Assembly (NCBI GenBank): GCA_017560425.1
Contig: JAFZEX010000016.1
Span: 1-64,000 of the forward strand
Source of the DNA: Alistipes sp.
GTDB lineage: Bacteria > Bacteroidota > Bacteroidia > Bacteroidales > Rikenellaceae
DNA: 64,000 bases
Reading direction: 5' to 3'
In this document: positions 1 to 10,100 of the stretch, in pieces
Numbering within the stretch: the first letter of the stretch is position 1
How the letters are laid out: every line of letters starts with the position of its first letter
Notes under the pieces: model-generated
What the model saw: only the letters and a program-made list of their open reading frames with translations
Told to the model about the DNA's origin: nothing
Database searches by the model: none
Translations under genes and position numbers: made by a program

Positions 1-75
1 ATGGGCTGTACTTGAGGTACTGCCCATTGCTTCAACAATTTGTTAGCGGCAGTAGATGATCCCTTATCACATTCC
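1..75 (-). repeat. R unit, subfamily X, cut by the window edge
   Basis: This is the right half of a nested hairpin unit. It holds the apical GCTGTAC/GTACTGC pair, the inner TTTGTTAGCGGCAGTAGATG arm and the CCCTTATCAC right arm. The rest lies outside the window. Nearly the same sequence occurs complete at 60437-60564. Confidence 0.75.
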
Positions 76-84
76 AAAGAGCGC

Positions 85-211
85 AATTTGTTGTTAGAAG
101 GGGTGAGATGTGGTGCCAAGCGAGATTGACACGGAAGGGGGTATACTCGACGTATATCCCCTTTCGGGGCAATGAGCTTGGTGCCGCAGATTACCCCTTA
201 TCACAACAAAT
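85..211 (-). repeat. R unit, subfamily Y
   Basis: A complete nested hairpin of about 127 bp. The outer arms are TTTGTTGT and ACAACAAA. Inside them come AAGGGGT/ACCCCTT, then an AGAT/AGAT internal loop, then CCAAGC/GCTTGG, then a long inner stem with TATAC/GTATA at the tip. Its right end touches the lepA stop codon at 212. Close relatives lie at 60309-60436 and 60565-60691. Confidence 0.85.
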
Positions 212-2002
212 TTAGTCCATCTTGAGAACTGCTAAGAAGGCAGACTGTGGCACCTGAACCGAGCCAATCTGACGCATACGCTTCTTACCCGCCTTCTGCT
301 TCTCCAAGAGCTTACGCTTACGTGAGATATCACCACCGTAACACTTTGCAGTAACATCCTTACGCACAGCCTTAACAGTCTCACGAGCGATGATCTTAGC
401 GCCGATAGCCGCCTGAATAGCGATGTCGAACTGCTGGCGTGGGATAAGCTCCTTTAGCTTCTCGCACATCTTGCGACCGAAGTCGTAGGCATGGTCGGCA
501 TAGATAAGTGACGAGAGGGCATCGACAGGCTCGCCATTGAGCAGAATATCGAGCTTTGCGAGCTTCGAAATCTGGTAGCCCGTGCGGTGGTAGTCGAACG
601 AGGCATAACCCTTAGAGATGCTCTTGAGCTTATCGTAGAAGTCGAAGACAATCTCCGAGAGTGGCATCTCGAAGTTCACCTCAACACGATCCTGCGTGAT
701 GAATGTCTGATTCTTCATCACACCACGCTTGTCGATACACAATTTAAGGACATTGCCGAGGAAGTCGGCCTTGGTGATAATCTGCGCAAGGATATATGGC
801 TCCTCAATCTTTGCCACCTTGGTAATCTCGGGCAAACCTGATGGGTTGTGCACCTCGAGCTCCTCGCCCTGCGTTGTGGTGATGTGGTACGACACGTTAG
901 GCACGGTAGTGATAACGTCCATGTCGAACTCACGGTAGAGGCGCTCCTGGATAATCTCCATGTGCAACAAGCCGAGGAAGCCACAGCGGAAGCCGAAGCC
1001 AAGGGCAAGAGAGCTCTCGGGCTCGAACGTGAGCGATGCATCGTTAAGCTTTAGCTTCTCGAGCGAAGCACGCAAATCCTCATACTGGTCGGCCTCAACA
1101 GGATATACACCCGCAAAGACCATAGGCTTAACATCCTCGAAGCCGGCGATAGCCTCCGTAGCGGCATTTGCCACCGAGGTGATGGTGTCACCCACCTTCA
1201 CGTCTGTCGAGTTCTTGATACCCGAGCAGATGTAGCCTACGTCGCCCGCCTTAATCTCGTTGCGAGCAACCATCTTGAGCTTGAGCACACCAATTTCATC
1301 GGCATCGTACTCGCTGCCGGTGTTGAAAAACTTAACATGCTCGCCCTTATGAATAGTACCGTTGAATACACGGAAATATGCGATAACACCACGGAAAGGG
1401 TTGAACACCGAGTCGAAGATAAGGGCCTGGAGTGGTGCCTCAGGGTCGCCCTCAGGAGCTGGAATACGCTCGATGATAGCCTCCAAGATATCCTCGACAC
1501 CCTGACCTGTCTTGCCCGATGCCAACAAAATATCCTCGTCCTTACAGCCGATAAGGTCGATAATCTGATCCTTGACCTCATCGACCATAGCCGACTCGCA
1601 GTCAATCTTATTTAGTACGGGAATAATCTCGAGATCCTGGCCAAGGGCAAGGTAGAGGTTGGAGATGGTCTGTGCCTGAATACCCTGGGTTGAATCGACA
1701 ACAAGCAGTGCGCCCTCGCATGATGCGATAGCTCGTGACACCTCGTAAGAGAAATCGACGTGTCCTGGGGTGTCGATAAGGTTGAGCGTATATAGCTCGC
1801 CATTACGAGCCTTATACTCCATCTGAATGGCGTGGCTCTTGATGGTGATACCCTTCTCACGCTCGAGGTCCATGTCGTCGAGCACCTGAGCCTGCATCTC
1901 ACGCTGGTTCAGCGTGTTAGTCTTTTCGAGGAGTCGGTCAGCAAGGGTACTCTTGCCGTGATCGATGTGTGCAATAATACAGAAATTGCGAATATTCTTC
2001 AT
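212..2002 (-). CDS. lepA: Elongation factor 4 (LepA), ribosome back-translocase GTPase
   Basis: A 596-residue translational GTPase that acts on stalled or mistranslocated ribosomes. The P-loop AHIDHGKS is at residues 11-18, DTPGHVDF at 77-84 and NKID at 131-134. EF-G-like domains follow. The LepA-specific basic C-terminal domain is present, with [16 protein letters not shown] near residue 565. Length and motif order fit the family exactly. The ATG at 2000-2002 follows a TAnnTTTG promoter on the minus strand at 2036-2043. The stop codon directly abuts an R unit, which therefore forms the start of the 3' untranslated region. Confidence 0.98.
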   Translation of the reverse strand: MKNIRNFCIIAHIDHGKSTLADRLLEKTNTLNQREMQAQVLDDMDLEREKGITIKSHAIQMEYKARNGELYTLNLIDTPGHVDFSYEVSRAIASCEGALLVVDSTQGIQAQTISNLYLALGQDLEIIPVLNKIDCESAMVDEVKDQIIDLIGCKDEDILLASGKTGQGVEDILEAIIERIPAPEGDPEAPLQALIFDSVFNPFRGVIAYFRVFNGTIHKGEHVKFFNTGSEYDADEIGVLKLKMVARNEIKAGDVGYICSGIKNSTDVKVGDTITSVANAATEAIAGFEDVKPMVFAGVYPVEADQYEDLRASLEKLKLNDASLTFEPESSLALGFGFRCGFLGLLHMEIIQERLYREFDMDVITTVPNVSYHITTTQGEELEVHNPSGLPEITKVAKIEEPYILAQIITKADFLGNVLKLCIDKRGVMKNQTFITQDRVEVNFEMPLSEIVFDFYDKLKSISKGYASFDYHRTGYQISKLAKLDILLNGEPVDALSSLIYADHAYDFGRKMCEKLKELIPRQQFDIAIQAAIGAKIIARETVKAVRKDVTAKCYGGDISRKRKLLEKQKAGKKRMRQIGSVQVPQSAFLAVLKMD

Positions 2003-2035
2003 CTCGTCTCTAAATTACAATATATTATTAGAGCA

Positions 2036-2043
2036 CAAAGATA
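2036..2043 (-). promoter_or_regulatory. lepA promoter, -7 box
   Basis: CAAAGATA on the plus strand reads TATCTTTG on the minus strand, which matches the Bacteroidota TAnnTTTG consensus. It lies 33 bases before the lepA ATG. No clear TTG -33 element is seen at the usual distance. Confidence 0.6.
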
Positions 2044-2086
2044 AAGAATATTTTCGTAATTTCGAAATATAACGCTCCGAAAATGG

Positions 2087-2875
2087 CTATTTTGGATTGT
2101 TCACATCCTCACGAGCATAGCTATACTCGTCATAGATGAGCTGGCTTAGCGACTTAGAATTAGGATCCTTTGGCGCTGCCTGCTTGCCCTCCTCACCCTC
2201 GGGCTTGAGCCATAGATAGATCTTCGACTCGGTGCCGTCACGCAGACGACCGATATTCTTGCGGTGGGTCCAAATTAGAAGTATGGCAACAATCCACGAG
2301 AAGGCGATAAATGGAATGCTGAGGAATGGCGCTGCGGGGTCGTAGGTCATGGTCGAGAAGATCATAACGAGGAGCGGATAGCTACATCCAGCAACCATTG
2401 ATGCAAGCGACACATAGTGCGACACAGCAAACACTAAACACCAGATACCGAAGCACATAAGCAAGATTGGAGGATAGATTGCAGTGGCTGCGCCGAGCAG
2501 CGTTGCAACACCCTTACCACCACGGAAACCAGCAAAGATTGGGAAGATGTGACCAAGCACCACAGCCACCGTAGCAATGATACGCATGTTGATTAGCCAA
2601 CCCTCGCTAACGCCAGCATCGTAGCGCAGAAGAGCAGTGAGGATAACACCGCCAAAACCCTTGAAATAGTCGATAACAAATACAGGGAGTGCGGCACGCT
2701 TGCCCAACACTCGAAGCATATTCGTAGTACCCGCATTCTTCGAGCCGTGCTCACGAATATCTATGCCATAATATTTCTTACCAATCCACACAGCACTTGG
2801 TATCGAACCAAGCAGATAGGCGATCAACAAAATTGTGATTGCACAATAGTAGGTTAATGGTCCCCACGTCTCCAT
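2087..2875 (-). CDS. plsY: Glycerol-3-phosphate acyltransferase PlsY, with extended C-terminal tail
   Basis: An integral membrane enzyme that transfers an acyl group from acyl-phosphate to glycerol-3-phosphate, the first step of phospholipid synthesis. The family motifs are GSIPSAVWIG near residue 23, EHGSKNAGTTNMLR near 42-55 (glycerol-3-phosphate site) and FRGGKGVAT near 119. Several hydrophobic helices separate them. At 262 residues it is about 50 longer than typical PlsY. The extra length is a charged, soluble C-terminal tail after the last membrane segment, whose role is unknown. The gene has its own promoter at 2937-2966 and probably forms a separate transcript from lepA. Confidence 0.95.
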   Translation of the reverse strand: METWGPLTYYCAITILLIAYLLGSIPSAVWIGKKYYGIDIREHGSKNAGTTNMLRVLGKRAALPVFVIDYFKGFGGVILTALLRYDAGVSEGWLINMRIIATVAVVLGHIFPIFAGFRGGKGVATLLGAATAIYPPILLMCFGIWCLVFAVSHYVSLASMVAGCSYPLLVMIFSTMTYDPAAPFLSIPFIAFSWIVAILLIWTHRKNIGRLRDGTESKIYLWLKPEGEEGKQAAPKDPNSKSLSQLIYDEYSYAREDVNNPK

Positions 2876-2936
2876 AATATCATGTATTTAGCTTATTTTC
2901 AACATTTTATGCGCTTAACGCAAAATTCAGTAAAGA

Positions 2937-2966
2937 CAAAGTTATAAAACTTTTTCGAAAAACCAA
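2937..2966 (-). promoter_or_regulatory. plsY promoter (-7 and -33)
   Basis: On the minus strand, TAACTTTG (plus-strand CAAAGTTA at 2937-2944) is preceded by TTG (CAA at 2964-2966) at a 19-base spacing. This is the Bacteroidota two-box arrangement. It implies a leader of roughly 55 bases before the plsY ATG. Confidence 0.65.
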
Positions 2967-3038
2967 AAAATTGCGACTCGCCGCCGAGAGGCAGAGAGCC
3001 AATTTTGGTGCGCCACGAAAAAAAATATCGAGCAAAAA

Positions 3039-3068
3039 TTGGCGTTTAAAAAAATATGTGTATCTTTG
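3039..3068 (+). promoter_or_regulatory. Promoter of the YitT-type gene
   Basis: TTGG at 3039-3042 and TATCTTTG at 3061-3068 are spaced as in Bacteroidota sigma factor promoters. The leader to the ATG at 3108 would be about 35 bases. Confidence 0.65.
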
Positions 3069-3107
3069 AATGATAGTTTTTAATAAAATATTCGATATTG
3101 CATATTT

Positions 3108-4127
3108 ATGAAACCTAATCTTAACATTTCGGCAATGGCCCTTTCGATGAAGGAGTCGGTAACAGACATCAAGTGGTGGAGCTCTATGCTTCAGATTGTT
3201 TTTGGTTGCTTGATGGTTGCCCTGGCATTCGTCGTCTTCATCAACCCTTATGACCTCGTCCCTGGTGGTATCTACGGTCTTGCACTCGTGCTTCACAACC
3301 TATTCCCATCGGTGCAGGTAGGTACCTTTGGCTATATGTTCGATGTGCCTCTTATCCTCACTGCCCTCATCTTGTTTGGTGGCACGTTTGGCGGTCGCAC
3401 AATCTTCGCTTCGTTCCTCACACCAGGTATCATGAACCTTCTCGACTACTTGGTTTATCCCGATCGTGCAGCTATCGAGGCGCTCGACCCAACGAAGCTT
3501 CTCCACGGCTTTATCGACCTCTCAGACCACTTGTTGCTTGCAGCAATCATCGGTGGTGTGTTCAGTGGTATTGGCGTGGGTATCGTTATTCGCAACAACG
3601 CCGCAACAGGCGGTACAGATATCACAGGTATGCTCCTTCACCGCTTTGCTAAGATGAAGTTCGCTAATGGCGTGTTGCTCTCCGACGCAATCATCGTGCT
3701 CAGCGGTTTGGTTGTCATCGGCTTTGGCGTGGGCCTTCCCGATGGCAAGGAGGGTCAGGGACTACTCCTATCGCTCTACTCGGCAGTATGTATCTTCGTG
3801 AATGCTAAGGTATTGGGCTACACCATCGACGGCGCATCACGTGATAAGCTCCTATATATCATCTGCGACGAGCACTCGGCAAAGATGCGTGAGTATATCC
3901 TTCACGACCTTAATCGTGGCGGCACATATCTCAAGGCTAAGGGTATGTACACCGACAACGACAAGGAGATGATCTTCTTGGTGGTAAACCGCAAGGAGGT
4001 GCGCAACGTGCAGCACAAGATCAAGGAGTTTGATCCTAAGGCATTCGTGGTTGTTACCGACGCTTACGACACCTTCGGTCAGGGCTTCAAGCCATTCCCT
4101 GAGGAGAACGGCATGCCTACAGAGTAA
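3108..4127 (+). CDS. YitT family membrane protein (YitT_membrane plus DUF2179)
   Basis: A 339-residue protein of a widespread family whose molecular function is not settled. The N-terminal two thirds hold about five or six hydrophobic segments, including [17 protein letters not shown] near residue 35 and a glycine-rich [18 protein letters not shown] near 150, followed by GGTDITG. The C-terminal 90 residues form the soluble DUF2179 domain ([19 protein letters not shown] through [11 protein letters not shown]). The start is set by the promoter at 3039-3068. miaB begins 17 bases after its stop, so the two are likely co-transcribed. Confidence 0.9.
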   Translation: MKPNLNISAMALSMKESVTDIKWWSSMLQIVFGCLMVALAFVVFINPYDLVPGGIYGLALVLHNLFPSVQVGTFGYMFDVPLILTALILFGGTFGGRTIFASFLTPGIMNLLDYLVYPDRAAIEALDPTKLLHGFIDLSDHLLLAAIIGGVFSGIGVGIVIRNNAATGGTDITGMLLHRFAKMKFANGVLLSDAIIVLSGLVVIGFGVGLPDGKEGQGLLLSLYSAVCIFVNAKVLGYTIDGASRDKLLYIICDEHSAKMREYILHDLNRGGTYLKAKGMYTDNDKEMIFLVVNRKEVRNVQHKIKEFDPKAFVVVTDAYDTFGQGFKPFPEENGMPTE

Positions 4128-4143
4128 CCCCATTAAGTATACT

Positions 4144-5499
4144 ATGATGAACATTAATGTAAATAAGTTGCGACCACTCACAGGCAGTGGTCGCAAGCTA
4201 TATATCGAGACCTATGGTTGCCAGATGAATGTTGGCGACTCGGAGATTGTTGTATCTATCATGCAGGAGGAGGGCTTCCGCTATACCGAAAGCTTGGAGG
4301 ATGCCGACATCGTGCTTATCAACACCTGCTCTATTCGTGATAATGCCGAGCAGCGAATATGGGGCCGTCTTAGCGAGATGCGCCATATGCGCAAGAAGAA
4401 GCCATCGCTCATCATCGGCATCATAGGCTGCATGGCAGAGCGCCTCAAGGAGGACCTAACGAAGGGTGGCACAGGTGTAGACATCGTTGCTGGCCCCGAC
4501 TCATACCGTGACCTACCACGCCTCGTGCGTGAGGTAGATGGCGGCGCTACAGGCGTGAACGTGGAGCTATCGAAGGAGGAGACCTACGCCGAGATTGCCC
4601 CCGTACGCCTCGACCGCAATGGCGTGAGCGCCTTTATCGCCATCATGCGTGGCTGCAACAACTACTGCTCATACTGCGTAGTGCCTTATACACGAGGTAT
4701 CGAGCGTAGCCGTGATGCCGAGACCATCATTAAGGAGGCACGCACCCTCTTCGAGAATGGCTACCGTGAGGTTACGCTCCTTGGTCAGAACGTGAACTCA
4801 TACCGCACAGGCGAGGTAGACTTCCCCGAGCTATTGAAGCGTGTTGCCGAGATCTCGCCACTGTTGCGTGTGCGCTTTGCTACGTCACACCCTAAGGACA
4901 TCAGCGACAAGCTTCTCGAGACCATGGCATCGATGCCTAACATCTGCCGTGCTATCCACCTACCAGCACAGTCGGGCTCTACGGAGATGCTCAAGCGCAT
5001 GAACCGTAAGTATACCCGTGAGTGGTACTTGGAGCGTGTGGAGGCTATACGTCGCTACATGCCCGACTGCGCCATCACCACCGACCTTATCGCCGGCTTT
5101 GCCCACGAGACGGAGGAGGAGCACGAGGCAACACTCTCGCTCATGCGTGAGGTGAAGTATGACTTCGCATATATGTTCAAATACTCGGAGCGCCCAGGCA
5201 CCTTCGCACAGCGCAACCTCGGCGACGACATTCCTGAGGATGTCAAGACACGCCGCCTAACAGAGATTATCGACCTACAGAACAAACTCTCAGAGGAGAG
5301 CAACAAGCAGGACATAGGCAAGGAGTTCGAGATATTGGTGGAGTGCACATCGAAGCGCAGCGAGGAGCAGCTCTCGGGTCGCACATCGCAGAATAAGATG
5401 GTTGTGTTCGACCGTGGCGACCACCAAATTGGCGACTATGTCAAGGTGCGCATCACAGGCTGCTCGTCAGCAACACTATTCGGCGAAGAGGTTAAGTAA
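4144..5499 (+). CDS. miaB: tRNA-2-methylthio-N6-dimethylallyladenosine synthase MiaB
   Basis: A radical-SAM methylthiotransferase that modifies A37 of tRNAs reading codons that start with U. The N-terminal UPF0004 domain carries cluster ligands C26 (YGCQMN), C62 (NTCS) and C96 (IGCMAE). The radical-SAM CxxxCxxC ligands are C171, C175 and C178 ([10 protein letters not shown]). A C-terminal TRAM domain ends the 451-residue protein. The frame is open back to 4030, inside the previous gene, but homology and position favour the ATG at 4144. A second ATG follows at once at 4147. A strong terminator follows the stop. Confidence 0.96.
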   Translation: MMNINVNKLRPLTGSGRKLYIETYGCQMNVGDSEIVVSIMQEEGFRYTESLEDADIVLINTCSIRDNAEQRIWGRLSEMRHMRKKKPSLIIGIIGCMAERLKEDLTKGGTGVDIVAGPDSYRDLPRLVREVDGGATGVNVELSKEETYAEIAPVRLDRNGVSAFIAIMRGCNNYCSYCVVPYTRGIERSRDAETIIKEARTLFENGYREVTLLGQNVNSYRTGEVDFPELLKRVAEISPLLRVRFATSHPKDISDKLLETMASMPNICRAIHLPAQSGSTEMLKRMNRKYTREWYLERVEAIRRYMPDCAITTDLIAGFAHETEEEHEATLSLMREVKYDFAYMFKYSERPGTFAQRNLGDDIPEDVKTRRLTEIIDLQNKLSEESNKQDIGKEFEILVECTSKRSEEQLSGRTSQNKMVVFDRGDHQIGDYVKVRITGCSSATLFGEEVK

Positions 5500-5504
5500 A
5501 AGCA

Positions 5505-5538
5505 GAGAGAAGTTGCAAAAGCGACTTCTCTTTTTTTT
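5505..5538 (+). terminator. Intrinsic terminator of miaB
   Basis: AGAGAAGT and ACTTCTCT form a stem around a short GCAAAAGC-type loop, directly followed by a run of eight T. It begins six bases after the miaB stop. Confidence 0.9.
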
Positions 5539-5550
5539 GCGAGGGGGGAG

Positions 5551-5700
5551 AGCAAGGGACGGCAAGGACGGCAGGGAGAATAGGAAAGATAGGGAGAATA
5601 GGAAAGATAGGGAAGATAGGGAGAATAAGGAATTTAGGGAACTTAGGGAAAGACTATCACTAAACTCCTTAAATTCATTAAATTCACTAAACTCCTTATA
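5551..5700. repeat. Short-word array with complementary arms (TTTAGGGAG type)
   Basis: Purine-rich words (GATAGGGA, GAATAGGAAA, TTTAGGGAA) are followed, after the short loop ACTATCAC, by complementary words (TAAACTCCT, AAATTCACT). The two arms could pair into an irregular hairpin. ORFs through it are low-complexity tripeptide repeats and are not credible genes. Confidence 0.8.
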
Positions 5701-5726
5701 ATCTACCACCTCAATCAGCGAGGAAT

Positions 5727-5854
5727 AATTTATCGTCAGAAGGGTGCCGAGTGCTACACTCGGCAAAAATCCCGACGATGGGCTGTACTAAAGGTACTGC
5801 TCATTGTCGGGATTTTTTGTTAGGGGACGCAATCGACCCCTTATCACGAGAAAT
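5727..5854 (-). repeat. R unit, subfamily A
   Basis: The outer arms are TTTATCGT and ACGAGAAA, which pair except at one position. A local hairpin GCCGAGTG-CTA-CACTCGGC comes next, then the inner stem AAATCCCGAC/GTCGGGATTT with a GTAC/GTAC tip. The closest relative is at 34547-34672. It is joined head to tail with the next unit. Confidence 0.85.
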
Positions 5855-5985
5855 AATTTGTTGTCAGAAGGGGTTAGATGTGGTGCATCTAAAAAGTAAT
5901 CACCCTGGGATAGTACTAAAACGTACAGCCCAGGGTGATTAACATTTTACGATGTGCCGCAGATGACCCCTTATCACGACAAATT
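5855..5985 (-). repeat. R unit, subfamily B
   Basis: Outer arms TTTGTTGT/ACGACAAA, then AAGGGGT/ACCCCTT, AGAT internal loops, and the inner stem TAATCACCCTGGG/CCCAGGGTGATTA with a GTAC/GTAC tip. The right end runs into the neighbouring gene and supplies its last codons and stop. Its relative is at 20185-20313. Confidence 0.85.
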
Positions 5986-6870
5986 CTTGCGGTAGATCTG
6001 ATAGCTATTCACAAAATTCTGCCACACAATATATGCCGTAGGGGCAATAGAGGCTATCGGATTGAGGAAGTTGAGGGTTAGCCAAATGGCGAGAATGGTA
6101 TTTTTCTGACCCACCGACTGAGCACCTGCTACCCTATCGCCCGAGCGCTCGCCGATATATCTGCCGAGGCGGAACTGGGCAAGACACAAGACAAGGGCAA
6201 CAAGGGCAAGCTCTACCTCGACGCTGATGTCGGCAGGAGTGTCTATTATAAATGCCGTGGTGCGACCCATGACCAAGACAAGCGAGAAGAGCCAAAGGTA
6301 GAATGAGTATGAGGAGTGGTCGGCAAACCACTTAGCCACCTTAGGCAGCGTATATCGCAGCGCCTGAGCCACAACAAAGGGGGCTATGAGCGTTGGTGCC
6401 ACACGTGAGATAATCTCCACAAAGGTGCATGAGCCATTGCCAAAGGCGTGGAGGATAGGTGGCACGACAACGGCAGTGACGATGTTGCAGACAAGGCTAT
6501 ACGACACCATGGGTGCCACCTTAGCGCCAAGCATGCCGCCGATGACCACCGCCGCCATGGCGATAGGGGCAAGCACGCACATCATAGCGCCCTCAGCCAC
6601 AACCTCGCCAAGCCATGGGCGGAGCGCCACAAAGACCACCACACCACCCACAATCTGCACCGCAAGCATAATGAGGTGCACCCACCTAAGGCGCATATCA
6701 CGCAGGTCGATACGGCAAAACGTAAGAAAGAGCATAGAGGCGATAAGCAGGGGCGTGAGCATATTGGCACACGCTGCCTCGACATGAGCTAAGGGACGGC
6801 ACAACACAGCGCCCACAACCATTGCCAAGGGCATAACTATAGTCTTTATCGTTTGTCGTGAAAGAGCCAT
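5974..6870 (-). CDS. Bile acid:sodium symporter (BASS) family transporter
   Basis: A 298-residue membrane protein with about nine or ten hydrophobic segments. The C-terminal signature SVGQKNTILAIWLTLNFLNP is typical of BASS carriers, which co-transport organic anions with sodium. The substrate cannot be read from sequence. The frame is open upstream through an AATGAG word array (to 6975), but that part is low complexity. The ATG at 6868-6870 (MALSRQTIK) is the sensible start. The final residues NLS and the stop codon are encoded by the right end of the R unit at 5855-5985, so the insertion seems to have reset the C-terminus. Confidence 0.88.
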   Translation of the reverse strand: MALSRQTIKTIVMPLAMVVGAVLCRPLAHVEAACANMLTPLLIASMLFLTFCRIDLRDMRLRWVHLIMLAVQIVGGVVVFVALRPWLGEVVAEGAMMCVLAPIAMAAVVIGGMLGAKVAPMVSYSLVCNIVTAVVVPPILHAFGNGSCTFVEIISRVAPTLIAPFVVAQALRYTLPKVAKWFADHSSYSFYLWLFSLVLVMGRTTAFIIDTPADISVEVELALVALVLCLAQFRLGRYIGERSGDRVAGAQSVGQKNTILAIWLTLNFLNPIASIAPTAYIVWQNFVNSYQIYRKNLS

Positions 6871-6902
6871 AACTTCAAAAGTGAAAGGGGCAAAGTAAAA
6901 GT

Positions 6903-7108
6903 ATAGGATTAATGAGTAATGTGCAATGAGCAATGAGCAATGAGCAATGAGTAATGAGTAATGAGTAATGAGCAATCGGCGGTTGCAACGAAAATTATTA
7001 CTAATTACTCTCTACTAATTACTAATTAAAAAGTCGATACTCGAGTTTCGTTGTCGTCTTTGTTGTCTCTATAGTCCCTGTCGTCTCAAAAATATTACTA
7101 ATTACTAA
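6903..7108. repeat. Period-7 AATGAG arrays and an inverted copy of the GACGACA-type core
   Basis: Repeated GAGCAAT/GAGTAAT words (6903-6975) are followed by complementary ATTACTAATTACT stretches. At 7028-7056 lies the reverse complement of a core also found at 11572, 11837 and 23827 (GTCGATACTCGAGTTTCG). It is followed by TTGTCGTC/TTGTCTC words. No gene is seen here. Confidence 0.8.
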
Positions 7109-7125
7109 TTCATAGATCAACAGTT

Positions 7126-10100
7126 CTACTTTATCAGGTAGCTTAGCACGCCCTTCATCATGGCATCACGCTCCTCGAAGGAGAGGATAGTCTCGAACGG
7201 GAAGCCCGCAACGAAGGTACGATACTTGCCGCCATACACCGTTGCAGCTGGCTGATTAGTAGAACGATAGCGCATCGCCGTATATGCCTGCTTGCCTGAT
7301 GCACGCACCACCTCAGGCGACTCAACGCAGTATATCTCACGGCAAAGCTCGGTGTTGAACTCAACACCAAAATCGCCCTTGAACATGCTCTGAAGAGTGC
7401 CCTTAACCTCACCACGGCGTGTTGCCATATTACCACCATAGCTTACGTGGAGCACGTCGGTGGCAAACTTCTTGTCGGCAGCCGTAGCCGCAGGCGAAGT
7501 CCACATGTCGGTGAGCAGGTAGCTACCCGTAACCATGAGCGAGCCACCCTGAGCGGTGTATGCCGTGAGCACCTTCTGTAGTGACGAGGAGATTGGCTTG
7601 AATTTATACTCTTTGCCGCTACCCACCGCCGTAGCACGCTGCTTGCCCAAGATAAGGTCGATAGCCTCGTAGCCCATGACATTTACCGCACCATCAGCCA
7701 CAGCACGGTGCGATGCCGAGGCGAAGGAGTAGCCCGCAGCGAGGATTGAGCGGCCATGAAGAGCCACATAGTCGAATGTGTTGCCGGCGATAACCTCCGT
7801 CTCGTAGTCGTTGTACGACTGTCCGAGGGCGTTGTTGTCGTCCTGCGACTGATAGAGCGCACGGTCGAAGTTGGTCTGCTCGCCGATGAATGATATATCC
7901 TCGATGTATGCCACACCACTATCGTAGACGTTATAGAAGCCAGCCTCGCTCTGCGTGCGGCGGCTCATAGGGGCAGACACCCTATCGAAGCCATTGACAA
8001 CGAGAACACACTTCTTCGACTTGCCAATGCCCACAGCCAGGGTCTCGGAGTCGAAGCTCTCACCACCATCGTTCACGGCAGTAACACGATAGCTATACAC
8101 CTTGCCCGCCTCCTGCTCGAGGGTTATCTCGGTGCTGTCTACCCTACGACCTGAGTCGAAGCCCGACTCGTCGATACGTGTATATAATATATAGTATTCG
8201 GGCTTTGCCGTAGGCTCGAGCTTATCGTCGGTAGGCTTCCAGCTGAGGGTCACCTTCTTGCCGTTGAGCATCGCCGCAAAGCTATTTACGGGGAGTGGCT
8301 GCACAACATAGTCTACGCCATATTGGCTCGAGAGGTAGCGCAACACGCCCTTGTATATCGCACGGCTCACGTCGAAGCGGAATTGAGGGTCGAGGCCGTA
8401 GCGCATATCCGAGAAATTCTGGTGCGACAACAGCTCGAGCAGCATCGTTGGACACCAGGGCACACGTGCCTCGTAGTAGGACTTATCCCACATGCCTCGG
8501 CGCACCCACCCCTTGTCGTAGTTGGCACGCAGGTCCTCGACAATCTGCGTCATGACAATATCTGTGAGGTCGCGCGAGCGTAGGCGTGACTGCTTATCCT
8601 CGAACTTAGCGTTATTATCCTTCGTGCAGTAGATGCCCAGCGTGCCGATAACCTTCTCGCTCTCACGCACACCAGCATCGCTATGAAATGCCAGCGCAAG
8701 GTCGAGAGGTATGTTCTTGCCCTTAGCGCCATTTAGGCGGTCGGAGCCTCCCATGAGGGCATTCACCCAGCGGGGACGTGACATATAGTCATCCTTATAG
8801 TCGTCCACTCCACCCTTAGGGGCATATACATCGGAGGTGAAGCCCGACCACTGAAGCCAATAGCGAGCACCCTCCGTAAAGCGTGGGTAGCCACTAACCT
8901 CCGACTGATACTCCTTGCCACTGCCACGCATCGACGAGTGCACCTCACGGCGAATGTTACCCATGCCACCGCCAATCTTCACAGCATCGGCAGTGACAAC
9001 ACCTCCCGACAGAGAGTAGTTGTCGAGCGTAACCAACACACGCTCCTCGCCAGCCTCGAAGTAGAACTCGCCAAGGCATATCCACATGCCGCCACCCATA
9101 GACTGATTTACCAAGAACTCTCTGTCGCCACCCGACGCATGTATCGTGTAGTGAGCGTCGATAGCCGACTTCTTGACGGTGCGATACGACACATAGAGGC
9201 TATAGATGCCCGACTCAGGAACACTTCCGCTCCATGTTGCAGTAGATAGCTTATCACGCTTGTTTGTTGTTGTAGCCTGGCGTGCTGTGCCGTCGCTAAA
9301 GGGGTTATGACCCGAGGCATAGCTCTCGTGGAGGTGTGCAAAGCCTGAGCCTGCACCGCTCCACTCGCCACTCTCCTTGTAGCCCATCGGGTCGATACCC
9401 TTGTCGTTGTCGATGATTAGCTCCTCGCTACGCATGCTGCGCTCACGGGGCAGAAGCACCGAGGCACCAGCCCTCTCGAGCATAGGAACGAGATAGGGCA
9501 CAACATAGCTCTGAGTATAGAGATCCTCGACAGTCTCCCACAGGCGGGCACGCTGCCACACCCACTCGTCGGCACCATTGCTAAAGTAGCGACCATGGCT
9601 CTGCCATAGGGCTATATGGCGATTAAGCAAGCCTCGCTTAGGCTGCGAGAGCGAACTTTGGCGGGTGATAAGCGGAGCCTTAGCGCTGTTTACGAATGTA
9701 GGCTCGCTATGCTTGGTGCGATAGTATAGCGGGATAAGGTTCTCGATAAGCTCGCCATTGGCATATAGCTTTATCTCATACTCCTTATACTTGTCGGGCA
9801 ACACCTTGCGCACAGCAGCATAGATCTTCTCAACGCTCGCCTCACGCATAGGATAGAAGCCGAGCTGCTCCGAGGCACGTATCTCGAGCTGAGGGCACCT
9901 CTTTTCGCCATTAGCAAGGGTGTCGGCCTTGCTCACATCCTCGCCCACGACCTTTATCTGTTCGACCTTGACATAGCTGCCTGCAACCTCCTTGATGGTG
10001 ATGCGTGTTATGGCATTGGAGATAGAGTCGGAAAGATACTTCGGTAGCTTAGTATTAGTCTGTTGCGCAGATAGCGTTGATGCTTGCGCAAGCGTAAGCG

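Noticed and set aside
85..211. R units as integron attC sites
   Set aside because: They follow stop codons and fold like attC, and GTTAGAA is close to the GTTRRRY core. But the final base does not fit, the opposite arm (TATCACAAC) does not match RYYYAAC, the neighbouring genes are housekeeping genes rather than cassettes, and no integrase is in the window.
85..211. R units as ordinary intrinsic terminators
   Set aside because: No T tract follows either arm in most copies, and the structure is far longer and more conserved than the real terminators seen after miaB, pheT and htpG.
4030..4143. N-terminal extension of MiaB
   Set aside because: It overlaps the previous gene, is not conserved in the family, and an ATG with proper spacing occurs at 4144.
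5402..5766. Long ORFs through word arrays (also near 14579, 27635, 38146 and 38183)
   Set aside because: They encode only tripeptide repeats such as LNS or REF, made possible by the 9-bp period. They have no start context and no homology.
5727..5985. R-unit clusters as CRISPR arrays
   Set aside because: Units are about 128 bp with no constant short repeat plus unique spacer pattern, and there are no cas genes.
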